Origin: a bacterium Scap17
GTDB lineage: Bacteria > Pseudomonadota > Gammaproteobacteria > Pseudomonadales > Halomonadaceae
DNA length: 64,000 bases
Reading direction: 5' to 3'
Assembly (NCBI GenBank): GCA_013376735.1
Contig: VINJ01000001.1
Coordinates: forward strand, 1,054,001 to 1,118,000
Each line of letters opens with the position of its first letter. Within the stretch, counting starts at the first letter, position 1. Position numbers and translations under genes: made by a program. A model generated the notes under the pieces. The model saw only the letters and a list, made by a program, of their open reading frames with translations. It was not told the origin of the DNA and made no database searches. This document shows, piece after piece, positions 16,578 to 26,004 of this stretch.

Positions 16578-17666
16578 TCAGGCTTCGGCAGGCTGCTCGA
16601 GGCGAGCGCGCAGCGCGTCCTTGAGCTTGGCGTCCATGGTCTTGAAGGTGTCTTCGGTGGTGGCCCAGTCGATGCAGGCATCGGTGATGGAAACGCCGTA
16701 TTCCATCTTGCTGCGGTCGGCATTGATCTTCTGCGCGCCCCAGTTGATGTGCGACTCGACCATCAGGCCCATGATGGAGCGATTGCCCTCGAGGATCTGC
16801 TGGGTGACGTTCTCCAGTACCAGCGGCTGCAGGCCCGGGTCCTTGTTGGAGTTGGCGTGGGAACAGTCGACCATCAGGTTGGCGGTGACGCCGGCCTTGG
16901 CCAGTTCCTGCTCGGCCAGCGCGACGCTGACGCTGTCGTAGTTCGGCTTGCCGTTGCCGCCACGCAGCACGACGTGACCGTAGGCGTTGCCGCGCGTGCG
17001 GATGATCGCGACCTGGCCTGCCTGGTTGATGCCCAGGAAGTTATGGCCGTGGGACACGGACTGCAGGGCGTTGACGGCGACATCCAGCGAGCCGTCGGTG
17101 CCGTTCTTGAAGCCGACCGGGCACGACAGGCCGGAGGCCATCTCGCGGTGGGTCTGGGATTCGGTGGTACGTGCACCGATGGCGGACCAGCTGATGCAGT
17201 CCTGCAGGTACTGCGGGGAGATCGGGTCGAGGGCTTCGGTGGCCAGCGGCAGCCCCATCTCGGCCAGTTCGACCAGCAGGCCGCGCGCGATGTGCAGGCC
17301 TTCCTCGATCTCGAAGGTGTCATTGAGGTGCGGGTCGTTGATCAGGCCTTTCCAGCCGACGGTGGTGCGCGGCTTCTCGAAGTAGACGCGCATCACGATA
17401 TAGAGGCTGTCCTTCACTTCTTCGGCCAGCACCTTCAGGCGGCGCGCGTAATCACGGGCGGCGTCCAGGTCATGGATGGAGCAGGGGCCGACCACGACCA
17501 GCAGGCGCGGGTCTTCACCGTCCAGAATGCGCTGGATGGTGCGGCGGCCTTCGATGACGGTCTCTTCGGCCTTGGCGGTCAGCGGGATGTCCTGCTTGAG
17601 CGCTTCGGGGGTGATCAGCACGTCCTGGGACAGGACGTTGAGGTTGTTGACGTGTTGTTCTGACAT
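16578..17666 (-). CDS. aroG: 3-deoxy-7-phosphoheptulonate (DAHP) synthase, class I
   Basis: A 362-residue enzyme for the first step of the shikimate pathway, condensing PEP with erythrose-4-phosphate. It has the class I motifs VVVGPCSIHD, MRVYFEKPRTTVGWKG, ATEALDPISPQYL, CPVGFKNGTDG, VLRGGNGKPNYD and MVDCSHANSNKD, including the metal-binding Cys and His. The feedback amino acid (Tyr, Phe or Trp type) cannot be told from sequence by eye, so the symbol is tentative. The frame is open upstream, but ATG 17666 with CAGGA in front gives the family start. A TyrR-like box lies 216 bases upstream. Confidence 0.93.
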   Translation of the reverse strand: MSEQHVNNLNVLSQDVLITPEALKQDIPLTAKAEETVIEGRRTIQRILDGEDPRLLVVVGPCSIHDLDAARDYARRLKVLAEEVKDSLYIVMRVYFEKPRTTVGWKGLINDPHLNDTFEIEEGLHIARGLLVELAEMGLPLATEALDPISPQYLQDCISWSAIGARTTESQTHREMASGLSCPVGFKNGTDGSLDVAVNALQSVSHGHNFLGINQAGQVAIIRTRGNAYGHVVLRGGNGKPNYDSVSVALAEQELAKAGVTANLMVDCSHANSNKDPGLQPLVLENVTQQILEGNRSIMGLMVESHINWGAQKINADRSKMEYGVSITDACIDWATTEDTFKTMDAKLKDALRARLEQPAEA

Positions 17667-17881
17667 GACAGTGTCCTGAGCGGTGTGCGGTGTGCGGTCT
17701 GCATGGCGGCTGGCAGAGTCAGACGGGCGTCTTTGCGCCCGCCATCCGTGTTGTGCGTACTGAATGATGCCCATGGTATCTGCTGCATGCCGGCTTGTCA
17801 GCGTCCTTGGGTCAAATTTAATCAACTGTCAAGTTGACTTGCGCTGACTTGAGGCTCGTATGAATCAAGATGAGCGTAAAT

Positions 17882-17899
17882 CGTAAAGAAATCGTTACG
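17882..17899 (-). promoter_or_regulatory. Candidate TyrR box upstream of DAHP synthase
   Basis: CGTAAA-N6-GTTACG matches the TyrR consensus TGTAAA-N6-TTTACA at 9 of 12 positions and keeps the key G and C 14 bases apart. It lies in the 17667-18207 intergenic region facing DAHP synthase, a classic TyrR target. A second palindrome, TCAACT-GTCA-AGTTGA (17822-17837), lies closer to the gene. No clear aroG promoter was found. Confidence 0.4.
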
Positions 17900-17962
17900 C
17901 TTTGACGTGTCAGCGTCGCCAAACGCTGTCATGACGGGAGTGAACACGCGAAACCTGAGGCT

Positions 17963-17990
17963 TTGACGGCATGGCGTCTTGCCGTACAAA
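17963..17990 (+). promoter_or_regulatory. Candidate sigma-70 promoter of rpoE
   Basis: TTGACG (17963-17968), a 16-base spacer and TACAAA (17985-17990) face rpoE and would give a leader of about 210 bases. A GGAACAC at 18000-18006 hints at sigma-E autoregulation, but it has no good -10. Confidence 0.45.
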
Positions 17991-18207
17991 TGATAAACAG
18001 GAACACTGTGCGTTGATTTTGGTCGCGTCAGCGGGCCGCCGGGCGCTTTATTCGCCCCGCGCCAGGCATCGCATCCATCACAACGAATATCAAAGGGGCC
18101 GGATAACGCATGCGCGAGTCGCAATTCCTGTCAGGTGCTGATGCCCCGGGGATTCCTGATGTGGAGTCCGCAAGCGGTGCCTCCACTCCCGCGGAGGGAG
18201 CGAGTGA

Positions 18208-18810
18208 ATGAGTGTCAATGAAACGGACCAGCAGTTGGTCGAGCGCGCCCAGAAAGGGGATAACCGCGCCTTCGATCTGCTGGTCAGGAAATATCAGCAC
18301 AAGATTCTCGGCCTGATCAGCCGTTACGTACACGATCATTCAGAAGTTCAGGATGTCGCCCAGGAAGCCTTCATCAAGGCCTATCGTGCGTTGCCCAATT
18401 TCCGGGCCGAGAGCGCCTTCTACACCTGGATGTACCGGATCGCCATCAATACGGCCAAGAATCATCTGGTCTCGCGTGGCCGTCGTCCGCCCGGTACCGA
18501 CATGGATGTCGGCGATGCCGAGGTGGTTGATCAATCCGGTCGCCTGTCGGACATCGAGACGCCGGAAGCCGCCATGGCGCGTGATGAGCTGGAGAGGGTC
18601 GTGTTCGAGGCCATCGAGAAGCTGCCCGAAGATCTGCGCACTGCCATCACGCTGCGCGAGTTCGATGGTCTGTCCTATGAGGATATCGCCGAAGTGATGC
18701 AGTGCCCGGTGGGCACGGTACGTTCGCGTATCTTCCGGGCACGTGAAGCGGTCGACAAGGCGATTCAGGGGCTGGTCAGTCCCGCCACGGTGGTGTCTGG
18801 CGTCGAGTGA
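18208..18810 (+). CDS. rpoE: RNA polymerase sigma-E factor (RpoE/AlgU)
   Basis: A 200-residue ECF sigma factor for envelope stress. It shows region 2 (DVAQEAFIKAYRALPNFR..SAFYTWMYRIAINTAKN, about residues 50-90) and region 4 (LPEDLRTAITLREFDGLSYEDIAEVMQ..GTVRSRIFRARE, about 138-183), and is close to E. coli RpoE in length (191) and sequence style. ATG 18208 has GGAGGGAG upstream. It is normally co-transcribed with its anti-sigma gene. Here rseA follows after an unusual 366-base gap, and the usual rseB is missing from the window. Confidence 0.95.
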   Translation: MSVNETDQQLVERAQKGDNRAFDLLVRKYQHKILGLISRYVHDHSEVQDVAQEAFIKAYRALPNFRAESAFYTWMYRIAINTAKNHLVSRGRRPPGTDMDVGDAEVVDQSGRLSDIETPEAAMARDELERVVFEAIEKLPEDLRTAITLREFDGLSYEDIAEVMQCPVGTVRSRIFRAREAVDKAIQGLVSPATVVSGVE

Positions 18811-18932
18811 CGTCGCTGTTCTGCGTCGCCTCTGTGAGAGAAAAGCCACAAGAATCTTGTTGGTTAAATTCAATCAACTCAATAGCTTGGCGAAATCTTG
18901 CATCTAAAGTGAATGTTTTCTGAATGAATGGC

Positions 18933-18960
18933 GGAACAATCCGTGCAGCGCGTGTTCTTA
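18933..18960 (+). promoter_or_regulatory. Candidate sigma-E promoter of rseA
   Basis: GGAACAA (18933-18939), a 16-base spacer and TCTTA (18956-18960) resemble the sigma-E consensus GGAACTT-N16-TCTGA. It lies in the 366-base gap between rpoE and rseA, which holds no gene, and would allow sigma-E to induce its own antagonist directly. Confidence 0.4.
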
Positions 18961-19176
18961 CTGTTCAGTAGTCATGTAGCTCAGCGACTGCGTGCATGAG
19001 CGCTGGAAGGCGAGTGGCGAGGGGCAGGGCACGAAACCCCCTCTTCCACGGCGCAGTAACGCTGTCTGCCGTTGGTCTGCTCGGGCCATCAGCCGCCATG
19101 GTGAATGACGCCATTTGTTGCCAGGAGAGCAGATTGAAGTCGTCGTTCAATCTGACGAGTGTGAGGGTATTTACGC

Positions 19177-19914
19177 ATGAATCTGAAGACCACCGAATCC
19201 GTGAAGGAGTCGCTGTCCGCGCTGATGGATGCGGAGGGGGACGAGCTGGATCTGCGTCGTGTCCTCAAGGGGCTCGATGAGTCTCCTGAGGCTGCAGACA
19301 CCTGGCGCCGCTATCACCTGGCGCGCAGCGCCATGCATCGTGAGCGGGAAAGCACCTTCACTCTGGATATCGCATCGGCGGTCAGCGCCGAGGTCGAGCT
19401 GATCTCCCGCGAGGCTCCCGCGAGCGCACCGCCCGCGGCCGAGCGTCGCAGCCTGTTCTCCTTTGCCGGCTCCGCGGCCATCGCGGCAGGCGTGGCGGTG
19501 ATGGTGATCACCGGCGTGCAGGTCTTCAATGGCGGTGACAATGGGGTGCCCGGCGGCGTGAACAGCGGTGCAGAGCTTGCCAGTGGTTCTTCCGCCAATC
19601 AGGGCGGTTCAGCCATCCAGGGTGGTACCGTACGTCAGGTCAGCCAGCCGTCGGTGAATGCCGAGGCGTCTCAGTGGGTACAGCCCGGCACCAACAGCGG
19701 CTTGATGCAGGTCGGCGTGACGCCCTCCAGCTCGCGCCCGATGTTCATGGCGCCGCAGAATGGCAGCTACGATTCCGGCATGTCGTCCAGCAATGTCGCC
19801 GCGGCGGATCTCGCCCAGCGCCGTCTGCTCGAGGCCTACTTGAGCCAGCATTCTTCGCGTGGCCCGGTGCCGGAGCGCAGCGAGTGGATCAGCCTGCAGG
19901 ATGTTGCCCAGTAA
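19177..19914 (+). CDS. rseA: Anti-sigma-E factor RseA (MucA-like)
   Basis: A 245-residue membrane anti-sigma factor. The N-terminal cytoplasmic domain (LSALMDAEGDELDLRRVL..WRRYHLARSAM, residues 14-50) matches RseA_N, which clamps RpoE. One transmembrane helix spans about 92-113. The periplasmic part is Gly/Ser/Gln-rich and ends in a helix RRLLEAYLSQHSS like the MucA/RseA C-terminal domain. Stress-induced proteolysis of such proteins frees RpoE. The gene is followed directly by a strong terminator; no rseB (periplasmic protector) is found. Confidence 0.88.
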   Translation: MNLKTTESVKESLSALMDAEGDELDLRRVLKGLDESPEAADTWRRYHLARSAMHRERESTFTLDIASAVSAEVELISREAPASAPPAAERRSLFSFAGSAAIAAGVAVMVITGVQVFNGGDNGVPGGVNSGAELASGSSANQGGSAIQGGTVRQVSQPSVNAEASQWVQPGTNSGLMQVGVTPSSSRPMFMAPQNGSYDSGMSSSNVAAADLAQRRLLEAYLSQHSSRGPVPERSEWISLQDVAQ

Positions 19915-19980
19915 CGTTCGCTGGGTGACCGGCTTGCGTTGGCGTCGTAGCCAAGCCAGAGGAAAGCAGCAGGGATGGAC

Positions 19981-20019
19981 AAGAAAAGAGGGGCAGCCAT
20001 TGGCTGCCCCTCTTTTCTT
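19981..20019. terminator. Bidirectional terminator between rseA and the VF530-family gene
   Basis: A perfect 18-bp stem (19981-19998 with 20002-20019), A-rich at the left foot and T-rich at the right, serves two convergent genes. Confidence 0.93.
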
Positions 20020-20100
20020 GTCTGTATATCCTGGTTGCGCCCACATGAGCTGGTCGCGTCCGGCCAGCGCCGTCACTTGCCGGTGTGACCACGCTCGGCC

Positions 20101-20346
20101 TCAGTCATGCAGATAGCGATCTGCCGTCTGGATGTAGAGCGCCTCGACCTTGGCGCGTGCCCAGGGCGTGCGGCGCAGGAACTTGAGGCTCGAGTTGATG
20201 CTCGGGTCGCTGAGGAAGCAGTTGATGGGAATCAGCTCGCCCAGGGTCTCGAAGCCGTAGTGGTCCACCAGCCAGGTCAGCAGTGCCTTGAGCGTGACGC
20301 CGTGCAGCGGGTCCAGGCGGGAAGTGGATGGGGGTGCGTCGCTCAT
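20101..20346 (-). CDS. VF530 family (DUF2132) DNA-binding protein
   Basis: An 81-residue protein matching the small VF530/DUF2132 family: LDPLHGVTLKALLTWLVDHYGFETLGE, then INCFLSDPSINSSLKFLRRTPWARAKVE. The fold is helical and DNA binding is reported for the family; the cellular role is unclear. ATG 20346 has AGGAG at good spacing. It stands alone on the minus strand between rseA and rseC, breaking the usual rpoE-rse order. Confidence 0.88.
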   Translation of the reverse strand: MSDAPPSTSRLDPLHGVTLKALLTWLVDHYGFETLGELIPINCFLSDPSINSSLKFLRRTPWARAKVEALYIQTADRYLHD

Positions 20347-20473
20347 GCGGGCTCCTGTTGATGGTATCGTGGGCGCTTGTCGGGCCTGAGGCGCGTGAAG
20401 TGCCGCCGTGAATGACGCTATTCTACGCGTATGTGTCGCCAGTGCGCGGCGAGTTTTTGCAGGAGTCAGCAAG

Positions 20474-20944
20474 ATGATGCAAGAAGAGGGGCAGGTCACG
20501 GGGCATGGCAAGGAAGGCGTCTGGGTCGAGACCCAGCGTCGCTCCACCTGTGGTGCCTGCAATGCACGCAGTAGCTGTGGCAGCGGCCTGTTGAGCCAGT
20601 TTTCCCGTCGCAAGCCGCATCGCGTGCTGATCCATGTGCCGGCAGGCGAGGACTTGCCGATGGTAGGCGAGCGGGTGGTGATCAGCATCGATGAGTCGGC
20701 GTTTCTGCGCAGTGCGGGCCTGCTGTATGGCCTGCCGCTGGTCAGCGGCATGCTGGGGGGCATCGTTGCCGAGCAGCTGGCGGGCGCCGGCACCCTGGCG
20801 GTGCCGTTGGGCTTCGCGCTCTCATTGGCGGCGGGCCTGATGGCCGTGCGCTGGCATGCCGCGCGCCCTGAGCGCCAGGCGCTCTATCGACCGCGCTTGA
20901 TGCGTCGTCTCGGCATGGATGCGATGGCAATCAAGGCGCTGTAG
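20474..20944 (+). CDS. rseC: RseC/SoxR-reducing family membrane protein (MucC-like)
   Basis: A 156-residue protein with the RseC layout. A cytoplasmic N-terminal part holds three closely spaced cysteines (26, 29, 35 in STCGACNARSSCG), then two transmembrane helices (about 82-104 and 108-128) and a short basic tail. RseC modulates sigma-E activity and, in E. coli, helps keep SoxR reduced. I chose ATG 20474 because AGGAG is 8 bases upstream; the open frame starts earlier without one. It is separated from rseA by the VF530-family gene on the opposite strand. Confidence 0.88.
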   Translation: MMQEEGQVTGHGKEGVWVETQRRSTCGACNARSSCGSGLLSQFSRRKPHRVLIHVPAGEDLPMVGERVVISIDESAFLRSAGLLYGLPLVSGMLGGIVAEQLAGAGTLAVPLGFALSLAAGLMAVRWHAARPERQALYRPRLMRRLGMDAMAIKAL

Positions 20945-21116
20945 TCGTCGTGCTCAAGTGATGACGTGCTCAAGTGATAGCGGTAGTCGACTCTCCCGGT
21001 AGATAGGGGAATGACTTGCGTAGTCAGCAGGTGGCGTCGTCAGTCTGCATCGGGCTGGCATCGGCACCTGTCGGATGTTGGCGACGCATGGTTGCGTCCA
21101 GCGCGGCACCAATCGC

Positions 21117-21144
21117 TGAACTTCAACGACGCTTCGACGTCAAT
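21117..21144 (+). promoter_or_regulatory. Candidate sigma-E promoter of mucD
   Basis: TGAACTT (21117-21123), a 16-base spacer and TCAAT (21140-21144) match the sigma-E consensus well, about 100 bases upstream of the mucD start. The remainder of the 300-base gap (20945-21244) shows no gene. Confidence 0.55.
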
Positions 21145-21244
21145 GAGAAGGACGCCGCCAGCGATGTGACGCTGCCATCGTCAGTAGTTGCGTGATTGCA
21201 CGCCTGATAACAAGTGATGACAGGACGTACCAGGAGCCGCACTG

Positions 21245-22660
21245 ATGAAATCCCTTTCCCGCCTGATGGTACCTGCTCTGGCCATGGCTGCCCTGATGGG
21301 CTCCCAGCTGGTCCAGGCTCGTGAATTGCCCGACTTCACCCAGCTGGTCAAGGATTCGGCACCCGCGGTGGTCAATATCGCGACCACCACCGAGATCCAG
21401 CGCAGCTCGGGGCCGGTGTTCCGAGGGCCCAATGGCGAAGAGATGCCCGAATTCTTCAAGCGCTTCTTCGGTGATCAGCTGCCCGGCCCGGGTCGTGGGG
21501 GTATCGAGAAGCGGTCCAGCCTCGGGTCTGGCTTCATCATCTCCGATGATGGCTACATCATGACCAATGCCCATGTCATCGACGGTGCCGATGAGGTGAT
21601 GGTGCGCCTCAATGACCGTCGCGAACTCAGGGCGCAGGTGGTCGGTGAGGACAAGAAGACCGATATCGCGCTGCTCAAGGTCAAGGCGGAAGACCTGCCG
21701 ACCTTGCCGATGGGCGACAGTGATGCGCTGGAAGTCGGCGAATGGGTGGCCGCGATCGGCTCACCGTTCGGCTTCGACCATTCCGTCACCGCCGGCATCG
21801 TCAGCGCCATCGATCGTACCCTGCCGTCGGACGCCTATGTGCCGTTCATCCAGACCGATGTGGCGATCAATCCGGGCAACTCCGGTGGGCCGCTGTTCGA
21901 TCTCGATGGCGATGTGGTGGGCATCAATTCCCAGATCTATACCCGCTCCGGCGGCTTCATGGGCGTGAGCTTCGCGATCCCGATCAATGTGGCGATGGAT
22001 GTCGCCGACAAGCTCAAGACCGATGGGCGCGTGGACCGCGGCTGGCTGGGCGTCGTCATTCAGCCGGTCTCCAAGGATCTGGCCGAATCCTTCGGGCTCG
22101 ACCGTGCGCGTGGTGCGCTGATCGCCGATCTTGATCCGGATGGCCCTGCCGCCGCCGCTGGCCTCAAGAGTGGTGACATCATCACCGACGTCGATGGCAA
22201 GGCGGTCGAGAGTTCGGCTTACCTGCCACGCATGGTCGGTGCCAGCTCGCCGGGCGATTCGCTCAAGCTCTCCATCCTGCGCGATGGCAGGAGTCAGACG
22301 TTGACTGCCAAGGTCGGCCATTGGCCGGGCAGTGAGCAGGCGCATGCCGGCAAGGCCAGTGATGACAAGCAGGGGCTGGGTGTTGCGGTGGCAGAGCTCG
22401 ACAAGGCCAGCCTGAACGAGCTCAATCTCGATCACGGGGTGCGCGTGATGGAAGTCGACCCGCAGGGCGTGGCTGCCGAGGCAGGCATCAGCGCTGGCGA
22501 TGTGCTGGTGGAACTCAATCAGCAGCCGTTGACCAGCGTGCAGGCGCTGCGCGATGTGGTCGCCAAGCTGCCGACCAACCGTCCGGTCTCGCTGCGCCTG
22601 GTGCGCAACGGTCGCCCGCTGTACATCGCACTGCGCATGCGTGCCGACAGCGACAAGTGA
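21245..22660 (+). CDS. mucD: Periplasmic serine endoprotease MucD/DegP-like
   Basis: A 471-residue HtrA-family protease with a signal peptide (MKSLSRLMVPALAMAALMG, cleaved after QA). The trypsin-like domain carries the catalytic triad His110 (TNAHV), Asp140 (KTDIALLKV) and Ser213 (NPGNSGGPLFD). Two PDZ domains follow (about 270-360 and 380-465). It degrades misfolded periplasmic proteins and belongs to the envelope-stress regulon. The linker is short, as in MucD/DegQ, rather than with the long LA loop of E. coli DegP. ATG 21245 has AGGAG upstream. Confidence 0.93.
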   Translation: MKSLSRLMVPALAMAALMGSQLVQARELPDFTQLVKDSAPAVVNIATTTEIQRSSGPVFRGPNGEEMPEFFKRFFGDQLPGPGRGGIEKRSSLGSGFIISDDGYIMTNAHVIDGADEVMVRLNDRRELRAQVVGEDKKTDIALLKVKAEDLPTLPMGDSDALEVGEWVAAIGSPFGFDHSVTAGIVSAIDRTLPSDAYVPFIQTDVAINPGNSGGPLFDLDGDVVGINSQIYTRSGGFMGVSFAIPINVAMDVADKLKTDGRVDRGWLGVVIQPVSKDLAESFGLDRARGALIADLDPDGPAAAAGLKSGDIITDVDGKAVESSAYLPRMVGASSPGDSLKLSILRDGRSQTLTAKVGHWPGSEQAHAGKASDDKQGLGVAVAELDKASLNELNLDHGVRVMEVDPQGVAAEAGISAGDVLVELNQQPLTSVQALRDVVAKLPTNRPVSLRLVRNGRPLYIALRMRADSDK

Positions 22661-22722
22661 TCCAGCCAGCGCCTGAGAAATAGTGACGAGGACTGGATTG
22701 ACGAGCGCGCAGGCAACAGAAG

Positions 22723-22800
22723 GTGACCGCCACCAGCAGGACGGCGGTCACTCCGGTAGCAGACGGGGCGCACGGGCGACTGTGCGCCCCGTCTGCTACC
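22723..22800 (+). terminator. Tandem hairpins between mucD and lepA
   Basis: A 9-bp stem (22723-22731 with 22743-22751) is followed at once by an 18-20-bp stem (22755-22772 with 22783-22800, extendable into the loop). Neither has a T tract. They probably protect or end the mucD transcript. The rest of the 324-base gap has a TACAAT -10 candidate at 22898-22903 for lepA. Confidence 0.55.
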
Positions 22801-22984
22801 GAGCGGCCCTGCGGCTCACCCGAGTTCAGGCGGGGCGTGACAGGGCCCGGACGGGCGCAAAAGGCAACGCCTTCTATCATCGCTGCAAGTCGGACTGTAC
22901 AATGCGTGCAATCCGATTTCCGTCGTCTCCCGTGCTGGCCGTGTGATTTTCACGGAGACGGGCACAAATACAGAGCAGTGATCC

Positions 22985-24805
22985 ATGACCGAACGCGTAA
23001 CGCCGCCGTCCTTGAAGCATATTCGCAACTTCTCAATCATCGCCCATATCGACCACGGCAAGTCCACGCTGGCTGACCGCATCATCCAGCTGTGCGAAGG
23101 CTTGAGCGACCGTGAGCTCAAGGAGCAGGTGCTTGACTCGATGGACATCGAGCGTGAGCGCGGCATCACCATCAAGGCGCAGTCGGTGACCCTCGACTAC
23201 CACGCTGACGATGGCAATACCTATCAGCTGAACTTCATCGATACACCAGGGCACGTCGACTTCTCCTATGAAGTCTCGCGCTCGCTGTATGCCTGTGAAG
23301 GGGCGTTGCTGGTGGTCGATGCCGGCCAGGGTGTCGAAGCCCAGTCGGTGGCCAACTGCTACACCGCCATCGAGCAGGGCCTCGAGGTGCTGCCGGTCCT
23401 CAACAAGATGGATCTGCCGCAGGCGGACCCGGACAAGGTCTCCCAGGAGATCGAGGAGATCATCGGTCTGGACGCGACGGATGCCTGTCAGGTGTCGGCC
23501 AAGTCCGGCATGGGCATGGAAGTGCTGCTCGAGCGTCTGGTGCGTGACATTCCGCCGCCCAAGGGCGATCCGGAAGCACCGCTGCAGGCGCTGATCATCG
23601 ATTCCTGGTTCGACAACTACCTCGGCGTCGTCTCGTTGGTGCGTATCTTCGATGGCACCCTGAAGAAGGGCGAGAAGATTCGTCTGAAGTCCACCGGACG
23701 CGACTGGGAAACCGGCGCCATCGGTATCTTCACGCCCAAGCGCAAGGAAACCGGCGTGCTGCGTGCCGGTGAAGTGGGCTTCATCGTCGCCGGTATCAAG
23801 GACATCATGGGAGCGCCGGTGGGTGACACCATCGTGCACACCAAGACCGCTGATCAGGTCGAGCGCCTGCCGGGCTTCCAGAAGGTCAAGCCGCAGGTCT
23901 ATGCCGGCATGTTCCCGATCAGCTCCGATGACTACGAGGACTTCCGTGACGCGCTGCAGAAGCTGGCGCTCAACGATGCCTCGCTGGACTACGAGCCGGA
24001 GAACTCCGACGCGCTGGGCTTCGGTTTCCGTGTCGGCTTCCTCGGCACCCTGCACATGGAGATCATCCAGGAGCGCCTGGAGCGTGAGTACAATCTCGAT
24101 CTGCTGACCACCGCACCGACGGTGATCTATGAGGTGCTGATGGACAACGGCGATGTGCTGCCGGTGTCCAACCCGTCCAAGCTTCCGGACATGGCCAACG
24201 TCGATGAGCTGCGCGAGCCGATCTGCCGCGCTACCATCCTCGTGCCGCAGGAATATGTCGGCAACGTCATCACCGAGTGCGTCAATCGCCGTGGTGTTCA
24301 GCTCGACATGCAGTTCCTGGGCAGCCAGATCCAGCTGATCTATGAACTGCCGATGGCGGAAGTGGTGATGGACTTCTTCGATCGTCTCAAGTCCATTTCC
24401 AAGGGCTATGCGTCACTGGATTACAGCTTCGAGCGCTTCGAGGCGGCCAAGCTGGTGCGTCTCGACGTACTGATCAACGGTGATCGCGTCGATGCACTGG
24501 CGGCGATCATCCACCGTGATCATGCACATGGCCGCGGCCGTCTGCTGGTCGAGAAGATGAAAGAGCTGATTCCGCGTCAGATGTTCGATGTGGCGATCCA
24601 GGCTGCCGTCGGTGGTCAGGTCGTGGCACGCTCCACCGTCAAGGCGCTGCGCAAGAACGTGACCGCCAAATGTTACGGCGGCGACGTCAGCCGCAAGAAG
24701 AAACTGCTCGAGAAGCAGAAAGCGGGCAAGAAGCGCATGAAGCAGGTCGGCCGGGTGGAAATCCCCCAGGACGCCTTCCTTGCCGTGCTCAAGATGAACG
24801 ACTGA
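22985..24805 (+). CDS. lepA: Elongation factor 4 (LepA), back-translocating GTPase
   Basis: A 606-residue translational GTPase. It has G1 [13 protein letters not shown] (about 20-32), G2 [11 protein letters not shown]3 DTPGHVDF and G4 NKMDLPQAD, then EF-G-like domains and the LepA-specific C-terminal domain ([17 protein letters not shown]). Length matches E. coli LepA (599). It acts on stalled ribosomes. It is followed after 55 bases by lepB, the conserved gammaproteobacterial pair. Confidence 0.97.
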   Translation: MTERVTPPSLKHIRNFSIIAHIDHGKSTLADRIIQLCEGLSDRELKEQVLDSMDIERERGITIKAQSVTLDYHADDGNTYQLNFIDTPGHVDFSYEVSRSLYACEGALLVVDAGQGVEAQSVANCYTAIEQGLEVLPVLNKMDLPQADPDKVSQEIEEIIGLDATDACQVSAKSGMGMEVLLERLVRDIPPPKGDPEAPLQALIIDSWFDNYLGVVSLVRIFDGTLKKGEKIRLKSTGRDWETGAIGIFTPKRKETGVLRAGEVGFIVAGIKDIMGAPVGDTIVHTKTADQVERLPGFQKVKPQVYAGMFPISSDDYEDFRDALQKLALNDASLDYEPENSDALGFGFRVGFLGTLHMEIIQERLEREYNLDLLTTAPTVIYEVLMDNGDVLPVSNPSKLPDMANVDELREPICRATILVPQEYVGNVITECVNRRGVQLDMQFLGSQIQLIYELPMAEVVMDFFDRLKSISKGYASLDYSFERFEAAKLVRLDVLINGDRVDALAAIIHRDHAHGRGRLLVEKMKELIPRQMFDVAIQAAVGGQVVARSTVKALRKNVTAKCYGGDVSRKKKLLEKQKAGKKRMKQVGRVEIPQDAFLAVLKMND

Positions 24806-24860
24806 GGCAGGCCGCCGTCTGGCGGCTTGCCACCAAGACCCAGGGCAGACAGGGACAACG

Positions 24861-25664
24861 ATGGATTTCTCGCTAGTATTGGTGATTGCCGTAGCGGTAG
24901 CCGGCATGGTGTGGTTGATAGACCTGGTTGCCCTGCGCAGTGCGCGCAAGGCGCGTGTGGCCAAGGCCGAGGCCTCCGTTGAAGGAGAACTGGACGCTGG
25001 CACGCGTGAGAATCTGGCGCGTGATCCGTGGCCGGTGGACTATGCCAAGTCCTTCTTCCCGGTACTGCTGCTGGTGCTGGTGGTGCGCTCCTTCGCGTTC
25101 GAGCCGTTCCAGATCCCGTCCGGCTCGATGCTCCCGACGCTCAAGATCGGCGACTTCATTCTGGTCAACAAGTATGACTATGGCCTGCGCCTGCCGGTGG
25201 TCGACACCAAGGTGCTGGAAGTCGGCGAGCCGGAGCGTGGCGATGTGATGGTGTTCCGTTTCCCGGAAGATCCGTCCACCAACTTCATCAAGCGCGTCGT
25301 CGGTCTGCCGGGCGACACCATTCGCTACGAAGGCAAGCAGCTCTACGTGAATGGTGAGGCCATCGACAAGACATTGAATGCGCGCAGCTCCAGTGAGCAG
25401 TCCGGTGAAGATCTGCTGGATGAGACACTGGGGAAACACGCGCATCAAATCTACAATAACCCTCAGGACCCCGGCCCGCAGATGCGCGAGCTACGAGTGC
25501 CGGAAGGCATGTACTTCGTGATGGGTGACAATCGTGATCACTCCAACGACAGCCGCTACTGGGGCTTCGTGCCGGAAGAGAACATCGTCGGCAAGGCGGT
25601 GGCGGTGTGGATGCACTGGAAAGAAGGGTTCCCGGACTTTTCCTCGGTACGCCTGATTCATTGA
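24861..25664 (+). CDS. lepB: Signal peptidase I
   Basis: A 267-residue inner-membrane protease that removes signal peptides from exported proteins. Two N-terminal transmembrane helices (about 2-20 and 61-78) flank a cytoplasmic loop. The catalytic dyad is Ser89 (PSGSMLPTL) and Lys144 ([11 protein letters not shown]), and the box [14 protein letters not shown] is present near residue 215. Length is shorter than E. coli LepB (324) but normal for many gammaproteobacteria. It lies downstream of lepA in the lepAB-rnc-era order. Confidence 0.96.
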   Translation: MDFSLVLVIAVAVAGMVWLIDLVALRSARKARVAKAEASVEGELDAGTRENLARDPWPVDYAKSFFPVLLLVLVVRSFAFEPFQIPSGSMLPTLKIGDFILVNKYDYGLRLPVVDTKVLEVGEPERGDVMVFRFPEDPSTNFIKRVVGLPGDTIRYEGKQLYVNGEAIDKTLNARSSSEQSGEDLLDETLGKHAHQIYNNPQDPGPQMRELRVPEGMYFVMGDNRDHSNDSRYWGFVPEENIVGKAVAVWMHWKEGFPDFSSVRLIH

Positions 25665-26004
25665 TCAGTGCATTGACCGGGCCGCCGAGAGGCGGCCCGG
25701 TCGTGTCTGGCAGGGCCACATTGGCCCGCCGGCCTCATCAGTGCGGATTTTCGACATGGGACGATGCGTCGTGCCTGCCATGTCAACCTGCTGTTCATCA
25801 TGTCGGACCCGTGGCCACAAGCCTGCGGGCAGCGCGGCTGACGAATATCGGATTGGGATGGTGGCAATCGGCAACTCCTCAAGCCGCGTAGGCTTCGGGC
25901 ATCGCGAGACATGTCGAAGACGACAGGCATCAGCCAGCATGACTGATGCACCATTCGACAGGACGCCTGCGGGCGTCAGCGACAAAAAGAGAGTAGGGAG
26001 ACCT
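25665..26004 (+). other. lepB-rnc intergenic region with hairpin
   Basis: An 11-bp GC stem with a GAGA loop (25676-25686 with 25691-25701) follows the lepB stop; it may be a terminator or processing site. No gene is seen. The DUF4845 gene that many gammaproteobacteria have between lepB and rnc is absent. Confidence 0.5.

Noticed and set aside
18000-18027. Sigma-E autoregulatory promoter of rpoE
   Set aside because: GGAACAC is present, but the -10 position reads TCGCG, so the match is poor compared with the candidates at rseA and mucD.
24861-25664. Truncated signal peptidase I, because it is shorter than the E. coli enzyme
   Set aside because: Catalytic Ser89 and Lys144, both membrane helices and the C-terminal boxes are present; this length is common.
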